From Geoglobus sp. (lineage in GTDB: Archaea; Halobacteriota; Archaeoglobi; Archaeoglobales; Archaeoglobaceae): a stretch of 10,835 nucleotides of DNA. How positions within the stretch are numbered: position 1 is the stretch's first letter; each line of letters starts with the position of its first letter. Location: NCBI GenBank assembly GCA_027019885.1, contig JALUWC010000229.1, forward strand, positions 1 through 10,835, written 5' to 3'. The notes beneath the pieces are model-generated. The model worked only from the letters and a program-made list of their open reading frames with translations. It was not told where the DNA came from and ran no database searches. A program made the position numbers and the translations under genes. Below, one piece after another: positions 1 to 6,855 of this stretch.

Positions 1-8
1 TCTCCACC

Positions 9-16
9 CACCTCCC
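9..16 (-). promoter_or_regulatory. Possible Shine-Dalgarno site for a gene leaving the left edge
   Basis: Read on the minus strand this is GGGAGGTG, a strong match to the archaeal anti-Shine-Dalgarno sequence. It lies about 30 nt downstream of a TATA-like box at 45-53, so a minus-strand gene may begin just beyond the window's left end. No start codon at suitable spacing is visible inside the window, so this remains a weak inference. Confidence 0.25.
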
Positions 17-44
17 TTTTCTGTGATTAGTGGAATGGAACTTC

Positions 45-53
45 TATATAAAA
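45..53. promoter_or_regulatory. TATA-like box near the left edge
   Basis: TATATAAAA is a good archaeal TATA-box match. On the minus strand it would start transcription around position 24, just ahead of the GGGAGGTG site at 9-16. On the plus strand it would start around position 74, just ahead of the decayed Fe-S oxidoreductase reading frame that opens at 98. It may be the surviving promoter of that dead gene, the promoter of a leftward gene beyond the edge, or both. The call rests only on sequence resemblance and spacing. Confidence 0.3.
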
Positions 54-97
54 TTTTTGGTGAGTAAAGCAGGCAGCTCACACCACCATTCCTTTGA

Positions 98-744
98 ATC
101 CCTACCGAAAATCCGAAACAGCTATTTTTAATTGGAGAAATTGTTTTTAACATATCTGAACTTGATTTCAGACCCGATCTCTGTTTCAAATGCGAAACGT
201 ATTCGTGTCTGGCTGATTGCATACATCTCAACTATTCTTTTAAGAATGCAGAAAATAAGAGACTAAAAATTGCAGATTTGAGGGTTAGTCGGTTAGCAGA
301 GAGAGGCATCTTTTCTGCAGTCTCATTTGCTTCATTACGGTATTATCTCAATAATAAATGAAAGGGCAAGAAGATCATTGAAAATTTGAGAAAGCTGAAT
401 GTTTCGGAAGGTTGTTACGTATCATGATGAATGCTATGGTTTTTACACATCTTTTGCCGAAGCCTATTCAATTGATGCTCCATCCAATGCAGTCCATCTG
501 TTTGGCCATTTTATACTAAATTGAGGGAGCTTGGAATAAGGATTGCGTATCAAAACCCTGCAGTAACAGAGCGAGTCCAGAAACTGACAGAACACTTGAC
601 AGAATCTTTGACATTATATTTATTGATAGAGTTGACAGAGAATATCACCGAAAAAATGCCCTCTGCTGTGATGCTTCATTTAAATTCAAAGGGATTATAA
701 AACACCAAGAAAATTTCAGGAGAGAAACATCAGAGTTTGTTTAA
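98..744 (+). pseudogene. Decayed HdrD-like (CCG-domain) Fe-S oxidoreductase, frameshifted and internally deleted
   Basis: No intact gene exists here, but collinear fragments in three frames read as one protein. Frame from 98: a ferredoxin-like Cys pattern C-x2-C-x4-C-x3-C (codons at 182, 191, 206, 218, within FKCETYSCLADC), then an in-frame TGA at 359-361, then KGKKIIENLRKLNVSEG. Frame from 414: VTYHDECYGFYTSF and onward to a TGA at 522-524. Frame from 518: KLRELGIRIAYQNP. Frame from 559: CSNRASPETDRTLDRIFD, then DRVDREYHRKNALCCDA, ending at TAA 742-744. From memory of the family, this order matches proteins with two 4Fe-4S motifs followed by cysteine-rich CCG domains (HdrD/GlpC/DsrK-like). 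The second ferredoxin motif and the region after it appear deleted, no start codon is clear, and the terminal CCG is CCD. The remnant is about half the usual length, so it is almost certainly non-functional. The exact subfamily is uncertain. Confidence 0.7.
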
Positions 745-833
745 ATTTAAAAAATTAGACGCTCACTGGCAATAAAACCGTTCTGAATATTTTTGATAAA
801 AAAGCGAGTATTGTTTAAGCTTTTTCGTTTTTC

Positions 834-839
834 AAAAAA
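834..839 (-). terminator. Possible U-tract terminator of the XRE regulator gene
   Basis: On the minus strand a run of six T's follows the regulator's stop codon at 857 by about 17 nt, with further short T-rich stretches beyond it. Archaeal transcription can end at such U-tracts without a hairpin. The assignment rests on the run and its position only. Confidence 0.3.
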
Positions 840-856
840 TCACATCTGAAAACTAC

Positions 857-1804
857 TCACTCCTCCTGCCTGTCCTTTTTCTCATAAAGCAACCTGTAAA
901 AATCCTTTGGATTTGAGATGCAGCTCAGTTCCTCTTTCATGATTATGACTACATTTTCGTTTCTGCATTTCACGTCTTTTTCGACGATATAAGCAGCCAT
1001 CTTTGATACGATCTCGCTTATTCTGCCCATGTGGTCTATTCTCTTACCGATCTCTCTTACCTGCTTAATTCCTGTCAGAACGGGCTCATTTTCTGGTTTC
1101 GAGATGACATCAAATGGAGCATGCTTTATAGGGATGACATCCACTCCTATTTCCTGAAGATTGGATATTATCTCTCCCTCTTTTTTGCCATATTCATGCA
1201 TTTCTCCGTCTTCAAAGCCCTCTAAGTTTTCAATGAAATTCAGCACATCTATCTCCCTTACAACACTCTCTCCAAGTATCTCCTCAAGTTTTATTGCGTT
1301 TTCAATGTTTGTGTCTATCCCCTCCTCGTAAAGCATCACAGTTCTTCTCGAAACTCCAAGGAGCGTGGCAAGTTCCCCTGCAGACATTCCAAGCTCTTCT
1401 CTTGCTTTCTTTACTTTCTCGTTATCCAGCTTTACGTAGTACCCTCCTGGAGCAGAGTATATCAGCGGTTTCATATCCTCAACAACCATGTCATAGAAGG
1501 TTGCCATGTTGAGAACGGGAATTCCGTATCTTGTGTAGACAACACCCCTTTCAAGATAGTCAGACTTGTATCTCTCACCAATAACAACGGGGCTCGCTTT
1601 CAGCACCCTTGCAATTATCTTCATCTCCTTGGCCATTTCAGATTTGAATGAGTCTATGTTGTAGAGAACTTTTAGAAAAAGCACAACATCTCCCTTTCTT
1701 GCCACAACATCAAAGCATCTGGGTTTGGTCTCCGCTAAGTCTGTTACCACATAACCTGCCTTGTCCAGAATTTTTATCACGTTTGTTACCAGAAGTCCCT
1801 GCAT
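857..1804 (-). CDS. Archaeal HTH (XRE-type) transcriptional regulator with nuclease-like N-terminal domain
   Basis: The 315-residue protein matches the archaeal 'putative HTH-type transcriptional regulatory protein' family in length and layout (known members include AF_1787 and MJ1164, from memory). Residues 1-120 resemble a restriction-endonuclease-like fold: FDVVARKG (31-38) followed by a strand ending in LFLKV (42-46), as in PD-(D/E)xK folds. A complete catalytic set is not obvious, so the domain may sense or bind rather than cut. Residues about 129-185 are a Cro/C1-type helix-turn-helix (KKAREELGMSAGELATLLG, then VSRRTVMLYEEG). The rest is a helical C-terminal region. The ATG at 1804 is preceded by a TATA box at 1832-1839 and an inverted repeat at 1845-1858. 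The gene is probably monocistronic. Its targets are unknown; the neighbouring liv transporter is a guess only. Confidence 0.85.
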   Translation of the reverse strand: MQGLLVTNVIKILDKAGYVVTDLAETKPRCFDVVARKGDVVLFLKVLYNIDSFKSEMAKEMKIIARVLKASPVVIGERYKSDYLERGVVYTRYGIPVLNMATFYDMVVEDMKPLIYSAPGGYYVKLDNEKVKKAREELGMSAGELATLLGVSRRTVMLYEEGIDTNIENAIKLEEILGESVVREIDVLNFIENLEGFEDGEMHEYGKKEGEIISNLQEIGVDVIPIKHAPFDVISKPENEPVLTGIKQVREIGKRIDHMGRISEIVSKMAAYIVEKDVKCRNENVVIIMKEELSCISNPKDFYRLLYEKKDRQEE

Positions 1805-1831
1805 TGCTGATCGATATTATGGAGAGATGAG

Positions 1832-1839
1832 TATATAAT
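1832..1839 (-). promoter_or_regulatory. TATA box of the XRE regulator gene
   Basis: The minus strand reads ATTATATA, centred about 31 nt upstream of the ATG at 1804. That predicts a very short leader of a few nucleotides. An inverted repeat lies directly upstream. Confidence 0.55.
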
Positions 1840-1844
1840 GTTTT

Positions 1845-1858
1845 ATCTGATACCAGAT
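1845..1858. repeat. Inverted repeat, candidate operator upstream of the XRE regulator
   Basis: ATCTG-ATAC-CAGAT is a perfect 5-bp inverted repeat with a 4-nt spacer. It sits just upstream of the TATA/BRE region of the regulator gene. Cro/C1-type regulators commonly bind short dyads as dimers and control their own genes, so this is a plausible autoregulatory site. The arms are short enough to occur by chance. Confidence 0.35.
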
Positions 1859-1993
1859 CTATCCTAAATTCACTCTTAACACCATGACCTTCTGAAAAGA
1901 TGAATAAATAAAGACAAAAGTTTGAGGGGATGGTGGTTTTCCAGCCTGATAAACAGATGAAAAAGTCAGCAATCAAGATAATTTCTGAGGTCT

Positions 1994-2000
1994 AAAAAAA
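1994..2000 (-). terminator. U-tract terminator after livF
   Basis: On the minus strand, seven consecutive T's begin three nucleotides after the livF stop codon (TGA, 2004-2006). This position and composition are typical of intrinsic archaeal termination and would end the livK-livG-livF transcript. No strong hairpin is evident. Confidence 0.5.
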
Positions 2001-2003
2001 CTC

Positions 2004-2714
2004 TCACAGAGTGTAGCCGACAATAAATCTCTCGAATTTCTCATGCTCAAGCAATTCTCTTGCGGTACCGCTGAAGGCAACCTTTCCTCCAATGAGCATT
2101 AAGGCATTGTCGCTCATTTCAAGAGCCTTTATAACATTCTGCTCAACGAGAACAATTGTAAGGCCGAGTTCATCCCTTAAACTTAATACCCTCTCGAAAA
2201 CCTGAGATGCGAACTTTGGAGAGAGCATGGCTGTTGGTTCGTCGAGCATCAAAACTCTTGCCCTTCTTATCAAAGCTGATGCTATACCGAGAAACTGCCT
2301 TTCACCACCGCTCAGCATCCCTGCTTTCCTGTCCATCTTGTCCCTCAGCTCTGGGAATACGTTCAATGCAAGTTCAAGTCTGTCGTGGTATTCTGCCTCA
2401 TCCAGTATGTATCCAGCTATCACCAGATTTTCTCGAACTGTTAGCTCTGTAAAAACATTATCTGTCTGGGGCAGGTATGCTATCCCGAGCTTTGTTTTTT
2501 CGTGCGGTGGCAGGTGAGTTATCTCTTCTCTGTCCAAGATGATTCTCCCGTTATATATCGTTGTGAAGCCGAAAATGGACTTCAGCAGTGTTGATTTTCC
2601 ACTTCCGTTCGGCCCAACAACGGCAGTGATTTTCTTTTTTTCAGCCTTGAAATCCACATCAAAAAGAATGTGAAGCTCCTTGTAGCCTGATGAAAGCTCG
2701 TGGGTTTCAAGCAC
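2004..2714 (-). CDS. livF: Branched-chain amino acid type ABC importer, ATP-binding protein LivF
   Basis: This is the second ATPase of the importer, about 236 residues, the usual LivF length. All nucleotide-binding motifs are present: Walker A GPNGSGKST (about residues 34-42), Q-loop near LPQTDN, signature LSGGERQ (134-140), Walker B VLMLDEP (154-160), and the LVEQN switch region that LivF has in place of the usual His. It would pair with LivG on the cytoplasmic side of LivH/LivM and power import by ATP hydrolysis. I chose the GTG at 2714 because GGAGGTG (2728-2722) lies 7 nt upstream. It overlaps the livG stop by 8 nt. Starting further upstream, at a TTG at 2732, would add six residues. It is the last gene of livK-livG-livF and is followed by a T-run terminator. 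The substrate cannot be told from the sequence. Confidence 0.92.
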   Translation of the reverse strand: MLETHELSSGYKELHILFDVDFKAEKKKITAVVGPNGSGKSTLLKSIFGFTTIYNGRIILDREEITHLPPHEKTKLGIAYLPQTDNVFTELTVRENLVIAGYILDEAEYHDRLELALNVFPELRDKMDRKAGMLSGGERQFLGIASALIRRARVLMLDEPTAMLSPKFASQVFERVLSLRDELGLTIVLVEQNVIKALEMSDNALMLIGGKVAFSGTARELLEHEKFERFIVGYTL

Positions 2715-3447
2715 CAAGGTACACCTCCACAACTTCTGGTTTCTCTATCACTTCTCTGCCTCCTTCGGCTATAACTTTTCCATTTCCCATCACATATATC
2801 TTGTCAGCATAGTCGAGTATGATGTCAAGCCTGTGTTCCACAATTAAAAAAGTTTTTCCGCTCTCACAGAGTTCTCTGATCTTTTTGAGAATCTCGTGAG
2901 CTAAGGATGGAGCAACTCCTGCAAGTGGCTCGTCCATCGCAATCAGCTTTGCATCTGTCATCAGAGCTTTGCCTATCTCAAGAAGTCTGAGCTGACCACC
3001 ACTCAGAGTTTCAGCTTTCTCAAAGGTCAGATGGTCTATGTTGAGGAACTCAAGTATCTCGTAGGCTTTTTCAACCTGTTCTCTTTCAAAATCAATCCAG
3101 TTCTTTATGAAAGTATTTCTTATCCTCTCTCCTGGATTATTTAGGGGTATGAGCATGTTCTCAAGAACTGTCAGTTTCTTGAACGGTCTTGAGATCTGAA
3201 ATGTTCTCACGATTCCTTCACTGAAAATCCTGTGGGGTGGGAGATTTGTTATATCCTTTCCTTCATACTCCACTCTCCCTCCATCAGCCCTGTAAAATCC
3301 TGTCACCGTATTTATGAATGTGGTTTTTCCGCTTCCATTTGGTCCTATTATAAGAGTCAGTGAGTCTCTTGGAACAGAAATGCTAACACCGTCTAATGCT
3401 TTTAAACCCTCAAAAAATTTAGAAAGATTGAAGGTTTGGAGAATCAT
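2707..3447 (-). CDS. livG: Branched-chain amino acid type ABC importer, ATP-binding protein LivG
   Basis: The 246-residue ATPase has Walker A GPNGSGKTT (35-43), the LivG-typical Q-loop RTFQ (81-84), signature LSGGQLR (148-154), Walker B LIAMDEP (168-174) and switch histidine H205 in LIVEHRLD. The segment PLAGVAPSLAHEI after Walker B is characteristic of LivG rather than LivF. The protein forms the cytoplasmic ATPase pair with LivF. Its ATG overlaps the livK stop as ATGA (3444-3447), indicating coupled translation. Its own 3' end overlaps livF. Family assignment is firm; transported substrate is not known. Confidence 0.93.
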   Translation of the reverse strand: MILQTFNLSKFFEGLKALDGVSISVPRDSLTLIIGPNGSGKTTFINTVTGFYRADGGRVEYEGKDITNLPPHRIFSEGIVRTFQISRPFKKLTVLENMLIPLNNPGERIRNTFIKNWIDFEREQVEKAYEILEFLNIDHLTFEKAETLSGGQLRLLEIGKALMTDAKLIAMDEPLAGVAPSLAHEILKKIRELCESGKTFLIVEHRLDIILDYADKIYVMGNGKVIAEGGREVIEKPEVVEVYLGA

Positions 3448-4853
3448 GTTCTTCTTCTCAGTCTGACTGCAAGGGCAACTGCCAGAATTCCGGCTATAAT
3501 TTCAAATCCAGGCGTTTTTGTCTTTTTCTCCTCAGTCTTCACTGGCTTTGCGGTCTCTGTCTTTTCCGGTGTTGGAGTTTTCTTCTCTTTGGGTGGTGCT
3601 GGAGCTACAGGCTTGTGCGTCCATTCAACCTTGCCAGTTGCAAACTTCCAGAGACCTGCTTGCTCCCACTTTCCAGCACTGCTGACGTAGTATATGGCGT
3701 AATCTCCACTCGCTCTGTCATTCCACTCGTTCAGCTTTATCGCTCCGCTAACTGGCTGCACGCCATAGTCCCCATTGCTGTATTTCTCTGCAACAACCTT
3801 CATCTCTTCAACCATCGCATCCGGGTCATAGCTTCCCTTCTCCTTGACAACATCAGCATAGGCAATGGCAAGAACCCACGCAGCATCATAGGCATTCATG
3901 GCATACTGATATGGAGTGCCCTTATAGCCAGCTTCCTGATATTTCTTGGCAAGATCACTGTAGGCAGGACCTTTTGACGAGAAGAGAGTTGAATACATGC
4001 CGACTTTTTCTACCTTATCGAGGGCGTTGCTTATCTTGCTGCTCTGGGCTGTTCCATCACACCCAAACCACACGACGCTGAGCAGAGGTGAATTGTCTGG
4101 AGTTTGAGCGAGCATTGTGTAAACTTCTTCATAGCTGAAAGCAACAACTCCAACTTTGTCATAGCCATACTTGTCTGCAAGCTTCTTTACACCATCTTCA
4201 AGGCTTGAGAGGTATGGCGAGAAGTCTGCAGGCGTTTGTTCTGGGTATTCAACTACCTTTGCAACCTCGATTCCCATAGCCTTCAGTTTGGGTTTTATCT
4301 CCTCATACAATCCTTTGCCCCATGCATTTCCGATGTATGTTATGACGACACCCTTTATTCCAGCATCTCTCAGCTCGCTTGCTATTGCACTTGTTTGCAG
4401 ATCATCAGTTCCAACGAATCTGAATATGTACTTCTTGTCTGATGGCTTTGCAAATCCGATTATCGTTGGCAGAGCTGTTGAGGATGGGGAGACTATTATT
4501 ATCTTGTTCGATGTGACGTAGTCCTTTATGTTGGCAACCTCCCCGCTTCCCATTGGTCCGATAACGAGATTGATCCCCCTGCTGTACAGAGATTGGATTT
4601 TGTCAAGAGCTTGTTTTGGATCAACCTTTGTGTCCTCTACGTAGAACTTTACGGTGTAATCCTCTCCTTTCTGAGCAAAATAGCTGTTTATGTCCTTCTC
4701 TGCAATTTTCAGTGTGTTTGCGATATCGTTTCCGTAGGTTGTGAGTGGCCCTGACAGATCTACAAGCACGCCGATGCTTATTTCTTTTGCTGAAGCCATT
4801 GGTGTCAATACCAGCACTATTGCGGCAATTATTACAAAATACTTCACGCTCAT
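3444..4853 (-). CDS. livK: Branched-chain amino acid type ABC importer, extracellular solute-binding protein with PGF-CTERM anchor
   Basis: This 469-residue protein starts with a signal peptide (charged K4, hydrophobic core 5-16, likely cleavage after MASA at residue 22). The mature part opens with EISIGVLVDLSGPLTTYG, typical of the Leu/Ile/Val-binding (Peripla_BP_6) family, whose two-lobed fold fills roughly 23-410. After that comes a Pro/Thr/Lys/Glu-rich linker (about 412-446). The tail is TPGF (447-450), a hydrophobic stretch and RLRRRT, which is a PGF-CTERM sorting signal. There is no lipobox cysteine, so anchoring probably occurs by archaeosortase processing rather than by an N-terminal lipid. 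It is the first gene of livK-livG-livF and is transcribed from a promoter shared with livH. The ligand could be branched-chain amino acids, but amides, urea or aromatic compounds are also bound by this family. Confidence 0.92.
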   Translation of the reverse strand: MSVKYFVIIAAIVLVLTPMASAKEISIGVLVDLSGPLTTYGNDIANTLKIAEKDINSYFAQKGEDYTVKFYVEDTKVDPKQALDKIQSLYSRGINLVIGPMGSGEVANIKDYVTSNKIIIVSPSSTALPTIIGFAKPSDKKYIFRFVGTDDLQTSAIASELRDAGIKGVVITYIGNAWGKGLYEEIKPKLKAMGIEVAKVVEYPEQTPADFSPYLSSLEDGVKKLADKYGYDKVGVVAFSYEEVYTMLAQTPDNSPLLSVVWFGCDGTAQSSKISNALDKVEKVGMYSTLFSSKGPAYSDLAKKYQEAGYKGTPYQYAMNAYDAAWVLAIAYADVVKEKGSYDPDAMVEEMKVVAEKYSNGDYGVQPVSGAIKLNEWNDRASGDYAIYYVSSAGKWEQAGLWKFATGKVEWTHKPVAPAPPKEKKTPTPEKTETAKPVKTEEKKTKTPGFEIIAGILAVALAVRLRRRT

Positions 4854-4859
4854 GATGGA

Positions 4860-4871
4860 TAATGACCATTA
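4860..4871. repeat. Imperfect dyad in the livK/livH intergenic region
   Basis: TAATG-AC-CATTA has 5-bp inverted arms around a 2-nt centre. It lies between the shared TATA box and the livK start, partly overlapping the expected livK transcription start. A repressor bound here would block livK and possibly livH. The arms are short, so this is only a candidate. Confidence 0.3.
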
Positions 4872-4875
4872 ATTT

Positions 4876-4883
4876 TTTATAAA
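4876..4883. promoter_or_regulatory. Symmetric TATA box shared by livK and livH
   Basis: TTTATAAA is its own reverse complement. Its centre is about 26.5 nt from the livK ATG (4853) and 24.5 nt from the livH ATG (4904). This is the standard archaeal TATA-to-start distance in both directions, so both transcripts would begin at or next to the start codons. No Shine-Dalgarno site precedes either gene, which fits leaderless mRNAs. It is the only TATA-like element in the 50-nt gap. Confidence 0.6.
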
Positions 4884-4903
4884 GTTTACTGCAACTTCAC
4901 CCC

Positions 4904-5821
4904 ATGAGTGTACTTGAAGGGGCAGTAACTTACGCCAATCTTCTCACTCTCCTTGCAATCGGCTTGACTTTGACATACATTACCACATCCGTTCCCAATT
5001 TTGCACAGGGAAGCTTTGCAATTTTTTCTTCATATATTGCTTATATAATTTATAAACTATTTAAATTTAGTCCATATTTTTCTGCTCCATTTGCGATTCT
5101 TTTTGGCGGTTTTATTGGAGTTATCACCTATCTCCTTGTCCTGAAACCCCTGATAAGGAAAGATGCCTCAATTTTGATCCTCATGATTGCAACACTTGCA
5201 TGGGATCTCATCCTTCTTGGATTGATAGGTATTTTCTCAGAAAGCTTTTCCAAGTATTTTGGAGCGTACATCTCCAGGTTTATCTTTCCATACTATCTTG
5301 ATTTCAAAATAGCGGACATTCAGGGCATAATCTTTTCATCAACCCTTGCAATGTTTCTTTCCATTGCTTTTCTGATGTTTCTTCTTTACAAAACAAAATT
5401 CGGAATTGCTATGCGTGCATCAATGGAAAATCCATCCCTTGCTGAGATCATGGGAGTAAATGTTGAGACAACAAGGCTTTTTTCCTGGTTCCTGTCAGGG
5501 GCTTTTTCAGGGCTTGCGGGAGCACTGCTGCCATTCCAGCAGGAGATAGTTCAGGCTACAGGACAGATAATAATCGTTTCAATATTTGCTGCGAGCATTG
5601 TTGGTGGACTGTCTTCAATATACGGTGCAATTCTTGGAGGATATCTTGTTGGACTGTCTGAGAGCCTCGTAACCTTCTGGCTCAGCAAGATTTTCGGCAC
5701 ATCAGTCCTTGTTTATAGCAAAGTTGTTTCCCTTGTAATTCTTGTGATGATACTCTTGGTAATCCCCGGTGGTCTTGTGACGATTAAGTGGAGGAGATAT
5801 ATATGGCGTTCGAAGCGTTGA
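4904..5821 (+). CDS. livH: Branched-chain amino acid type ABC importer, permease LivH
   Basis: This is a 305-residue polytopic membrane protein with roughly eight hydrophobic spans. The family hallmark VPNFAQGSFAIFSSY, near residues 29-44, matches the LivH 'NfAqG' segment. The cytoplasmic loop beginning near residue 163 (KTKFGIAMRASMENPSLAEI, then MGVN) is the EAA-like coupling helix that contacts the ATPases. It is followed by SGAFSGLAGALL. With LivM it would form the transmembrane channel. It is transcribed away from livK from the shared promoter and overlaps livM at its 3' end. The start at 4904 is supported by the TATA box 24.5 nt upstream. Confidence 0.92.
   Translation: MSVLEGAVTYANLLTLLAIGLTLTYITTSVPNFAQGSFAIFSSYIAYIIYKLFKFSPYFSAPFAILFGGFIGVITYLLVLKPLIRKDASILILMIATLAWDLILLGLIGIFSESFSKYFGAYISRFIFPYYLDFKIADIQGIIFSSTLAMFLSIAFLMFLLYKTKFGIAMRASMENPSLAEIMGVNVETTRLFSWFLSGAFSGLAGALLPFQQEIVQATGQIIIVSIFAASIVGGLSSIYGAILGGYLVGLSESLVTFWLSKIFGTSVLVYSKVVSLVILVMILLVIPGGLVTIKWRRYIWRSKR
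5790..5794 (+). promoter_or_regulatory. Shine-Dalgarno site deciding the livM start
   Basis: GGAGG lies inside the end of livH, 8 nt before the ATG at 5803. It supports that ATG over the in-frame GTG at 5788, which would place the site within the coding sequence. Confidence 0.6.
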
Positions 5822-6855
5822 TCAGTTCGATACTGCTCTGGTTCGGGATATACTCCATTCTCTCGCTCAGTCTCAATATTGAGTACGGCTATGGAGGGAT
5901 TCCGAACTTCGGAAAGGCTCTTGCAGTTCTTGTTGGCGCATTCACTTCTGGAGCAATAGTGAACAGAATTTTAATTTTTATGTTCTCTATAAAGGGTGAA
6001 ACAATAACCCAGAGGAGCGGTTTTATGAAGAGCACAGTTGATGCGATAATTGCCGGGAATCCAGCCTACGGTCTCTTCCTTCTTTTGTTCACCCTTCTTA
6101 TCGCAGCATTGATCGGGGCTATTGTTGGAGCCCTGTTCATCTTACCGAGTGCAAAGCTCGAAAGTGACTATCTTGCGATAACTCTTCTTGCAATAGCTGA
6201 GATCATGTTTATGATAGCCTATTACGACACCGATATCATTGGCGGCTATTACGGAGCACCTATCCCAGACGTTCTTGCCTTTGTTTCTGGAGAGGTAAGA
6301 GAGTGGGCTTATGTTGTTCTGGTACTCTTTTTCACTCTCCTTACTTACCTCTTCCTCGAGAGAACACTTAACTCTCCATATGGAAGGCTTCTGAGAGCGA
6401 TGAGAGAGGATGCAGTTGCTTTACAGTTCTCAGGAAAGGATATAATGTGGGTCAGAATAAAGACCCTTGCCTTCAGCTCTGCAATAGCTTCAATGACAGG
6501 AGTGCTTTACTCATTCTATGCAGGAAATGTTGTTGGAATAGTGAATCTTTTTGCGAGAGTTAACTGGACATTCTTTCCGTTTCTCATGGTTCTGCTTGGA
6601 GGCATGTCAAACAACAGGGGAGTTTTGGCAGGAGTTTTCTCGTTTGTTGTGATATGGAGACTGCTTGATGGCTACAAGCATGATATAGCCGACTTTCTAC
6701 ACCTTCCTTTTGATGTGAACTGGCTCCAGTACATAATATTTGGAGCATTGATGATTGCCATACTCTACTACAGGCCTGAGGGGATTGTGAGGGAAAAACC
6801 AATAGAGACTGAACCGATAAAAGAGCTAAAATCTAAACACTCAGAGAAAGCCTGA
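5803..6855 (+). CDS. livM: Branched-chain amino acid type ABC importer, permease LivM
   Basis: This is a 350-residue polytopic membrane protein. LivM features include NIEYGYGGIPNFGKA near the N-terminus (the LivM 'N...G..s.G...f' region) and the coupling loop from about residue 197 (LRAMREDAVALQFSGKD, then the segment ending in IKTLAFSSAIASMTGVLYSFYAG). It partners LivH as the second half of the membrane channel. The chosen ATG overlaps livH by 19 nt and is served by GGAGG at 5790-5794. A GTG at 5788 would add five residues. The hydrophilic C-terminus overlaps the convergent acetyltransferase gene by 23 nt. No clear terminator follows on the plus strand. Confidence 0.91.
   Translation: MAFEALISSILLWFGIYSILSLSLNIEYGYGGIPNFGKALAVLVGAFTSGAIVNRILIFMFSIKGETITQRSGFMKSTVDAIIAGNPAYGLFLLLFTLLIAALIGAIVGALFILPSAKLESDYLAITLLAIAEIMFMIAYYDTDIIGGYYGAPIPDVLAFVSGEVREWAYVVLVLFFTLLTYLFLERTLNSPYGRLLRAMREDAVALQFSGKDIMWVRIKTLAFSSAIASMTGVLYSFYAGNVVGIVNLFARVNWTFFPFLMVLLGGMSNNRGVLAGVFSFVVIWRLLDGYKHDIADFLHLPFDVNWLQYIIFGALMIAILYYRPEGIVREKPIETEPIKELKSKHSEKA

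Noticed and set aside
359..361. In-frame TGA in the Fe-S remnant read as selenocysteine
   Set aside because: It is not at a Cys position of the family, other frameshifts surround it, and a selenocysteine system is not expected in this lineage. Decay is simpler.
98..744. Transposase remnant as the explanation of the gene-free left end
   Set aside because: A first look suggested degraded transposase, but the Cys clusters and the NALCCDA segment fit an Fe-S oxidoreductase, and no terminal inverted repeats or target duplications are visible.
1710..1976. Minus-strand open frame of 88 codons spanning the regulator's promoter
   Set aside because: It overlaps the start of the well-supported regulator in another frame, covers its TATA box, and its product has no recognisable features.
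3436..3690. Plus-strand frame opposite the 3' end of livK
   Set aside because: The repetitive Phe/Gly/Val-rich product is the antisense image of the Pro/Thr/Lys/Glu-rich linker and hydrophobic tail of livK.
4621..4869. Minus-strand frame of 82 codons inside livK
   Set aside because: It is an out-of-frame shadow of the livK N-terminus; its composition rich in Arg, His and Cys is typical of a shadow frame.
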